From positions 62,244-72,639 of the forward strand of contig DCIK01000035.1 of assembly GCA_002315975.1 (NCBI GenBank): 10,396 bases of DNA. The letters run 5' to 3'. A program made the position numbers and the translations under genes. Under the pieces are notes generated by a model. That model was not told the origin of the DNA, did no database searches, and saw only the letters and a program-made list of their open reading frames with translations. Below, in pieces: positions 6,266 to 10,396 of this stretch (its first letter is position 1; each line of letters starts with the position of its first letter). Source of the DNA: Clostridiales bacterium UBA1728. Lineage in GTDB: Bacteria; Bacillota; Clostridia; Oscillospirales; Oscillospiraceae.

Positions 6266-7314
6266 TCTATCAGCTTACCGAGGCACTGATCCCCGGCGAT
6301 GCCATCTCCTCTGCGGTGCTGGCCATGGATGCCTTTATGAAAAAGCGGGGCATCCCCTGCGGTATCCTTGTGGGTCGGGGCGGCGACCACTGCGGTGCGG
6401 GAGCCCTGAGCGCCGACAGAATGCCCGCCCTCCTCAAAAGCGGGGATTATCTCATCTACCAGTATTCCACCGGCTCGGCGCTCAACGACTTTTTTGCCGC
6501 CCAGCGCTGCCACCGGGTGCTGGTCTATCAGAATATCACCCCAGCGGAATTCTTCGAGGGCTATGACCCCATTCTGGCCGACCGGCTCCGCTGGGGACGG
6601 GAACAGCTCCGGGAGATTGCGCCCGGGCTGGATTTCGCCTTTGCCTCCAGTGAGTACAGCGCCCGGGAGCTCCGGGAGCTGGGCTGCGAGCGGGTGTATG
6701 TGCTCAGCGTGCCCGTGGACTTCTCCCGCTATGACTGCGAATCCGACGAGGCGCTCTGGGCGGAGCTCTGCGGCTTTAAGCACAATATTCTCTTTGTGGG
6801 CCGTCAGGTGCCCAATAAGTGCATCGAGGATGTGCTGCTCTTCACCGACTACTACGCTGCCGCCTCCGGGGACGACTGCCGGGTGGTGCTGGCGGGCGAC
6901 CGCAGTCTCCGCGCCTACGCCGAAAAGCTGGATGCGCTGGAGCTGGGGGTGGAGGTTTCCAACTTGGGGCGGGTGTCCCAGCAGAAGCTGGTGACGGCCT
7001 ATCGGAGCGCAGAGCTCTTCCTCTGCATGAGCGAGCACGAGGGCTTCTGTGTGCCGCTTCTGGAGAGTATGTACTTCCGTGTGCCTGTGCTGGCCTACGC
7101 CGCCGCCGCCGTGCCCGAAACCTTGGGAGCGGGCGGACAGATATTCGGGAAAAAGGACTTCCCCGCCGTGGCCGAGCGGATGTATGCGCTTTTGCACGAC
7201 GAGGAGCTCCGCAAGAGCAGCTCCCACGCCCAGCGTCAGCGTCTGGCAGACTTCTCCGAGGCCAAGGTCACGGAGCGCTTTCTGGAGATTCTGCGCCGCG
7301 AAGGGGTGGGGTGA
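6262..7314 (+). CDS. GT4 glycosyltransferase, homologous to modules A and B of the fused enzyme
   Basis: A 350-residue, single-module GT4 enzyme closely resembling each half of the fused protein at 2644-4797: it has YQNITPAEFF (89-98), GRQVPNK with R181/K186, and E260/E268 in EHEGFCVPLLE. It probably transfers a sugar of the same type to the same glycan. A difference is Gln90 where modules A and B have His91 and His452 in the same motif, which might alter acceptor binding. The start is GTG 6262, overlapping the previous stop as GTGA and with GAGGGG (6245-6250) upstream; homology to the modules begins right at this codon, whereas upstream in-frame sequence overlaps the coiled-coil gene and has no similarity. 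The stop at 7312-7314 is immediately followed by the palindromic repeat. Confidence 0.88.
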   Translation: MIYQLTEALIPGDAISSAVLAMDAFMKKRGIPCGILVGRGGDHCGAGALSADRMPALLKSGDYLIYQYSTGSALNDFFAAQRCHRVLVYQNITPAEFFEGYDPILADRLRWGREQLREIAPGLDFAFASSEYSARELRELGCERVYVLSVPVDFSRYDCESDEALWAELCGFKHNILFVGRQVPNKCIEDVLLFTDYYAAASGDDCRVVLAGDRSLRAYAEKLDALELGVEVSNLGRVSQQKLVTAYRSAELFLCMSEHEGFCVPLLESMYFRVPVLAYAAAAVPETLGAGGQIFGKKDFPAVAERMYALLHDEELRKSSSHAQRQRLADFSEAKVTERFLEILRREGVG

Positions 7315-7315
7315 A

Positions 7316-7439
7316 CCCTCTCAGTCTCGCTGCGCTCGCCAGCTCCCCCAAAGGGGGAGTCAAGGAGAGACGATGCGTCAATTTACTTGCCTCTCCCTCT
7401 GGGAGAGGTGCCCCAGTTCGCAAACTGGGGCGGAGAGGG
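7316..7439 (+). repeat. GC-rich palindromic interspersed repeat (MITE-like)
   Basis: A non-coding stretch of about 124 bases bounded by inverted ends CCCTCTC (7316-7322) and GAGAGGG (7433-7439). Inside are three hairpins: 7343-7349/7353-7359 (7 bp), 7390-7397/7401-7408 (8 bp) and 7410-7418/7423-7431 (9 bp). From memory, nearly the same motifs (CTGCGCTCGCCAGC, CTCCCCCAAAGGGGGAG) are scattered through gut Clostridia genomes, often beside DUF559 genes. It probably arrived with the gene that follows it. There is no clear T run, so it is not an obvious terminator, but folded RNA here could reduce expression of downstream genes. Confidence 0.7.
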
Positions 7440-7444
7440 GAATC

Positions 7445-7816
7445 ATGCAGATACCCAAGGATGGCCGTTTGCTGGATAATGCAAAAGCGCTTAGAAGAGG
7501 AATGACGCCGCAGGAGAGAAAGCTATGGTATTGTTTCCTCCGCGATTATCCTGTCAAGATGTATAAACAGCGGATTATCGGCAGGTATATTGTGGATTTT
7601 TATTGCGCTTCGGCAAAGCTGGTCATAGAGCTTGACGGTTCCCAACACTACGAAGAGGCTGGCATGGAAAAGGACAGGAAACGGACGGCGTATCTCGAAT
7701 CGCTTGGACTGCGGATGGTGCGCTATTCCAATGCAGATGTGAATTTTCGCTTCCAATCAGTTTGTGATGAAATTAACCGCCTTATACAAAATCCGGACGC
7801 TCGGAGGAATGACTAA
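7445..7816 (+). CDS. DUF559 (Vsr-like endonuclease superfamily) protein
   Basis: This 123-residue protein has the DUF559 pattern: MTPQERKLWYCFLRDYPVKM near 21-40, then YIVDFYCASAKLVIELDGSQ, then RTAYLESLGLRMVRYSN. The D...ELDG arrangement is the PD-(D/E)XK-type nuclease core shared with Vsr mismatch endonucleases, so it may cut or bind DNA; its biological role is not established and it has no evident part in glycan synthesis. Its base composition is unlike its neighbours: 42% GC in 7561-7620 and 40% in 7741-7800, against 73% in 6661-6720 (hand counts). This, with the adjacent repeat, points to an insertion. ATG 7445 fits the usual start of the family and has a purine-rich GGAGAGGGG before it; an in-frame ATG at 7373 with AAGGAG upstream would add 24 residues encoded by the repeat. 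The stop overlaps the next start (TAATG). Confidence 0.85.
   Translation: MQIPKDGRLLDNAKALRRGMTPQERKLWYCFLRDYPVKMYKQRIIGRYIVDFYCASAKLVIELDGSQHYEEAGMEKDRKRTAYLESLGLRMVRYSNADVNFRFQSVCDEINRLIQNPDARRND
7803..7807 (+). promoter_or_regulatory. Ribosome-binding site of the rmd-like gene inside the DUF559 gene
   Basis: A perfect GGAGG stands 8 bases before ATG 7816 and forms the last codons of the DUF559 gene. It fixes the start of the reductase gene and means its translation could be coupled to the inserted gene. Confidence 0.8.
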
Positions 7817-8760
7817 TGAAAAAAGCTTTAATCATCGGCGGCAGCGGCTTTGTGGGGGGGTATCTGGCGGCGGAGCTGCTGGATGCGGGCTATGGGCTGA
7901 CCCTCACGACCACCGGAGAGACCGACACGAACATAGATTGGAACTGGGTAAAGCTGGATATACTGGACGGCGAGGCCATTGGCCGCCTTCTGAGGGAGGG
8001 CGCATACGACTGCGTGTTCCACTTAGCGGCCCAGTCCAGCGCGGCGGTAAGCTGGAAAAAGCCCGCGCTGACCATTGATGTAAATGTGCAGGGCACGCTC
8101 AGGCTGCTGGAGGCTCTGCGGGGCATGGAGAAGCCCCCCCGGCTGCTGCTCATCGGCTCCAGCGAGGAATACGGCGCGGTGACACCGGCACAGTGCCCTC
8201 TGCGGGAGGACACGCCCTGTCACCCCGGCAACCCCTACGCCGTCAGCAAGCTCTGCGCCGAGGAGCTCTCCCTGCTCTATGCAAAGGCCTACGGGCTCGA
8301 TATCCTCTGCACCCGGAGCTTTAACCATGTGGGGCCCCGGCAGAAAGAGGGCTTTGTGCTCTCGGATTTCTGCCGTCAGATCGCTCTGCTGGAGCGGAGC
8401 GAGGGAGAAAAGACCCTTTCCGTGGGCAATCTCTCGGCGAAGCGCGACTTCTCCGATGTGCGGGATGTGGTGCGCGCCTACCGGCTGCTGATGGAAAAGG
8501 GGCAGAGCGGCAGGGTCTACAATGTGGGCAGCGGCAGAGCCATCGCCGTATATGAGCTCTTAGAGCGGCTGCTGGCACTCTCCGAGGCAGATATAAAAAT
8601 AAGCACCGACCCTGAAAAGCTGAGGCCGGTGGATGTACCCCTCCATGTGGCGGATGTGTCCGCACTCCGCGCCGACACGCTCTGGGAAAACGAGATTCCT
8701 CTGGAAACGACCCTGCGGGACACGCTGGCCTACTGGCGTGCTCAGGTTCAAGGAGAATAA
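7816..8760 (+). CDS. rmd: NAD(P)-dependent sugar reductase/epimerase, likely GDP-6-deoxy-D-mannose reductase
   Basis: A 314-residue extended short-chain dehydrogenase/reductase of normal length. The Rossmann motif GGSGFVGG is at 8-15, the active-site Ser region GSSEEYG at 114-120, and the catalytic YAVSK has Y141 and K145. The stretch TRSFNHVGPRQKEGFVLSDF and the following VGNLSAKRDFSDVRDVVRAY are typical of Rmd, which reduces GDP-4-dehydro-6-deoxy-D-mannose to GDP-D-rhamnose, the donor for D-rhamnose polymers such as the Pseudomonas A-band. The partner GDP-mannose 4,6-dehydratase (Gmd) is not in the window and must be elsewhere if this is right. Other possibilities are a GDP-mannose dehydratase-like or other nucleotide-sugar epimerase. 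ATG 7816 is fixed by GGAGG at 7803-7807; the gene is followed after three bases by the exporter. Confidence 0.82.
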   Translation: MKKALIIGGSGFVGGYLAAELLDAGYGLTLTTTGETDTNIDWNWVKLDILDGEAIGRLLREGAYDCVFHLAAQSSAAVSWKKPALTIDVNVQGTLRLLEALRGMEKPPRLLLIGSSEEYGAVTPAQCPLREDTPCHPGNPYAVSKLCAEELSLLYAKAYGLDILCTRSFNHVGPRQKEGFVLSDFCRQIALLERSEGEKTLSVGNLSAKRDFSDVRDVVRAYRLLMEKGQSGRVYNVGSGRAIAVYELLERLLALSEADIKISTDPEKLRPVDVPLHVADVSALRADTLWENEIPLETTLRDTLAYWRAQVQGE

Positions 8761-8763
8761 GCT

Positions 8764-9531
8764 ATGCTGGAAAAATTCCGAAAAAATAAATTTCTCTTCA
8801 AAATGCTGGTGAAGCGCGACTTTACCCGCAAATATAAGCGCACCATTTTAGGCATGGGCTGGAGCATTCTCTCGCCGCTGATGAATCTGCTGATTATGTA
8901 TCTGGTGTTCTCGAAGATGTTCGGCAACAATGTGAACAATTACCTCATCTACCTCTTTGCAGGACAGCTGGTCTTCTCCTTTTTCACCGATGCCACCAAC
9001 ATGGGCATGAGCTGTCTGGTGAACAACGCGGGGATATTTACCAAGGTGAATATTCCCAAGTATCTCTTCCTCTTCTCCCAGAATGTTTCCTCCCTCATCA
9101 ACTTTGCCCTGACGCTCTGCGTCTTCTTCCTCTTTGTGGCCATTGAGGGGCTGCCCTTCCGGGCCTGCTTTTTGCTGCTGCTCTATCCCACGGGCTGCCT
9201 GATCGTGTTCAACACGGGCGTGAGTCTGGTGCTCTCGGCCATGCAGGTGTTCTTCCGGGACATTCAGTATCTCTGGGGTATTGCCACCCAGCTCATCATG
9301 TGGATGTCAGCCATCTTCTATACGCTGGATCAGTTTGAGGAGAGCGTCCGTGCCCTCTTCCGCTTCAATCCGCTCTACATCTACATCAGCTATTTCCGGG
9401 AGATCGTGCTCTACGGCACGGTGCCCGATCTGGCCACCCACGGTCTCTGCGCCCTCTATGCGCTGCTGGCCTTTGGTGCGGGCTGCTATATGTACAAGCG
9501 CTACAACCAGGAATTTCTGTATTATGTCTGA
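8764..9531 (+). CDS. wzm: Polysaccharide ABC transporter permease (Wzm/TagG family)
   Basis: A 255-residue ABC-2 type integral membrane protein that would form, as a dimer with the next gene's ATPase, the channel exporting lipid-linked glycan. About six hydrophobic segments are seen (roughly 33-53, 60-80, 103-128, 135-160, 168-188, 226-244). Family marks are the cytoplasmic N-terminal RDFTRKYKRTILGMGWSILS (18-37), FFRDIQYLW (163-171) and FNPLYIYISYFRE (201-213). Length matches Wzm, RfbA, RgpC and TagG proteins. AAGGAG (8750-8755) stands 8 bases before ATG 8764, just overlapping the end of the preceding gene. In Gram-positive bacteria such exporters serve wall teichoic acids or rhamnan-type wall polysaccharides; the neighbouring genes favour a polysaccharide. 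Confidence 0.92.
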   Translation: MLEKFRKNKFLFKMLVKRDFTRKYKRTILGMGWSILSPLMNLLIMYLVFSKMFGNNVNNYLIYLFAGQLVFSFFTDATNMGMSCLVNNAGIFTKVNIPKYLFLFSQNVSSLINFALTLCVFFLFVAIEGLPFRACFLLLLYPTGCLIVFNTGVSLVLSAMQVFFRDIQYLWGIATQLIMWMSAIFYTLDQFEESVRALFRFNPLYIYISYFREIVLYGTVPDLATHGLCALYALLAFGAGCYMYKRYNQEFLYYV

Positions 9532-9539
9532 GGTGGAGC

Positions 9540-10316
9540 ATGGCAGAGAATAAACAGAACCTGCCTCTGCTGGAGGCAAAGAACGTGGAGATTGCCTATA
9601 AGATCGGCGATTTCCGCGACATAGGACTCAAGGACTATGTGGTGAAAAAGCTCCGGGGCACCTATAAGGTGGAGCGCTTCATGGCCGTCAACGGCGTGAG
9701 CTTCACGCTGGAGCGGGGCGAGCTGCTGGGCATCGTGGGCAGCAACGGCGCGGGCAAGTCCACGCTGCTGAAGGCCGTAAGCGGCATTATGGAGCCCAAC
9801 GGCGGCTCGCTCATCCGCCGGGGCAGAATTTCCGCCCTGCTGGAGCTGGGCACCGGCTTTGACGGGGAGCTCACCGTCCGGGAAAATACCTGGCTCCGGG
9901 GTGCCATGCTGGGCTATACGGAGCAGTTCATGGAAAAGACCTACGGGGAGATCATCGACTTTGCCGAGCTGCGGGACTTTCAGGACAGACCCTTCCGGCA
10001 GCTCTCCTCGGGTATGCAGTCCCGGCTGGCCTTCTCCATCGCCTCGCTGGTGGAGCCGGAGATACTCATTCTCGATGAGGTTCTCTCCGTGGGCGACGGC
10101 GCATTCCGGGAGAAGAGTGCCCGGAAGATGGACGAGCTCATCCACAGCGGTGCAGCCACCATTCTGGTCAGTCACAGTCTGGAGCAGATTCGCGGCCTCT
10201 GCACCCGGGTCCTGTGGATGAACCACGGGCGGCAGATCGCTCTGGGCGAGACCGAAAGCATCTGCGAGCGCTACGATGCCTTCCTCCACGGGGATATGAG
10301 CGCGTTGGAGGGATAG
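9540..10316 (+). CDS. wzt: Polysaccharide ABC transporter ATPase (Wzt/TagH family), short form
   Basis: A 258-residue ATPase that powers export through the permease encoded just upstream. The Walker A motif GSNGAGKST is at 67-75 (K73), the signature LSSGMQ at 155-160, Walker B LILDE with D179/E180, and the switch histidine H212 in VSHS. The segment ELGTGFDGELTVREN is the characteristic Wzt/TagH region. The N-terminal helix and KDYVVKKLRGTYK before the nucleotide-binding core are also family-like. It ends shortly after the core domain: there is no C-terminal carbohydrate-binding domain like that of E. coli O9a Wzt (about 400 residues), which reads a terminal modification on the glycan. That fits with the absence of a terminating methyltransferase or kinase here. 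The start is ATG 9540 with GAGGTG just upstream, overlapping the permease stop. Confidence 0.93.
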   Translation: MAENKQNLPLLEAKNVEIAYKIGDFRDIGLKDYVVKKLRGTYKVERFMAVNGVSFTLERGELLGIVGSNGAGKSTLLKAVSGIMEPNGGSLIRRGRISALLELGTGFDGELTVRENTWLRGAMLGYTEQFMEKTYGEIIDFAELRDFQDRPFRQLSSGMQSRLAFSIASLVEPEILILDEVLSVGDGAFREKSARKMDELIHSGAATILVSHSLEQIRGLCTRVLWMNHGRQIALGETESICERYDAFLHGDMSALEG

Positions 10317-10342
10317 TCCCTCCGTACCGCTCTGCAGCATAG

Positions 10343-10370
10343 GGCACGGCCTTTCGGCCGTGCCGCTTTT
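10343..10370 (+). terminator. Intrinsic terminator of the polysaccharide operon
   Basis: A 9-bp perfect GC-rich stem (10343-10351 with 10356-10364), TTTC loop, followed by GCTTTTATT. It lies 27 bases after the ATPase stop and marks the end of the operon; the T run is short but the stem is strong. The last 26 bases of the window show no feature. Confidence 0.85.
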
Positions 10371-10396
10371 ATTCAGCCCCCCATTCTTTCTTTTCT

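Noticed and set aside
6088..7227. Minus-strand open frame opposite the third GT4 gene
   Set aside because: Same antisense low-complexity composition, no ribosome site or family motif.
7316..7439. CRISPR array or riboswitch in the gap before the DUF559 gene
   Set aside because: There are no regularly spaced direct repeats and no known aptamer pattern; the hairpins differ from each other and the stretch fits an interspersed palindromic element.
6819..7505. Open frame running out of the third GT4 gene into the repeat
   Set aside because: Arg/Gly-rich shadow translation crossing the palindromic repeat, no support.
9522..10340. Minus-strand open frame covering the ABC ATPase gene
   Set aside because: The plus strand encodes all ATPase motifs in order; the opposite frame spans the terminator and has no recognisable domain.

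Overview
The window looks like a chromosomal segment of a spore-forming, high-GC member of the Clostridia (Firmicutes), perhaps an Oscillospiraceae/Ruminococcaceae-type gut anaerobe. The evidence is a recognisable SpoIIR sporulation signalling protein, a sigma-A-like promoter with a consensus -10, strong Shine-Dalgarno sites, and tightly overlapping genes. The genus cannot be fixed from sequence alone.

Layout. Positions 4-2019 are on the minus strand: a membrane-anchored leucine-rich-repeat protein (535-2019), followed by spoIIR (4-477). Between them a perfect 15-bp inverted repeat lies directly on the spoIIR start region. Positions 2020-2182 are a divergent intergenic region with a strong minus-strand promoter and a weaker plus-strand candidate. 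Positions 2183-10316 are one plus-strand gene train for a surface polysaccharide. It starts with a small coiled-coil protein (2183-2647) and a fused double GT4 glycosyltransferase (2644-4797). A single GT4 enzyme (4794-5984), a second small coiled-coil protein (5984-6265) and another GT4 enzyme related to the fused modules (6262-7314) come next. They are followed by a palindromic repeat with a DUF559 endonuclease-like gene (7316-7816), an Rmd-like nucleotide-sugar reductase (7816-8760), and a Wzm/Wzt-type ABC exporter (8764-9531 and 9540-10316). An intrinsic terminator stands at 10343-10370.

How the genes fit together. The Rmd-like enzyme suggests GDP-D-rhamnose as a precursor. Four GT4 catalytic modules in three polypeptides would assemble the glycan on a lipid carrier in the cytoplasm, and the two-component ABC transporter would carry it across the membrane. 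The exporter ATPase lacks the C-terminal carbohydrate-binding domain of some Wzt proteins. Four gene junctions overlap by 1-4 bases (ATGA, GTGA or TGATG types), which suggests translational coupling. No initiating sugar-phosphate transferase, GDP-mannose 4,6-dehydratase, polymer ligase or methyltransferase is in the window, so the locus is incomplete here.

The most interesting points are three. The hairpin at the spoIIR start could act as terminator and ribosome-site mask for read-through RNA, while a candidate sigma-F promoter would start transcription inside its loop. Two small coiled-coil proteins share a basic, aromatic-rich motif and each sits just before a related glycosyltransferase. 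A low-GC DUF559 gene with a palindromic repeat has been inserted cleanly into the operon, and the ribosome-binding site of the next gene lies inside it.
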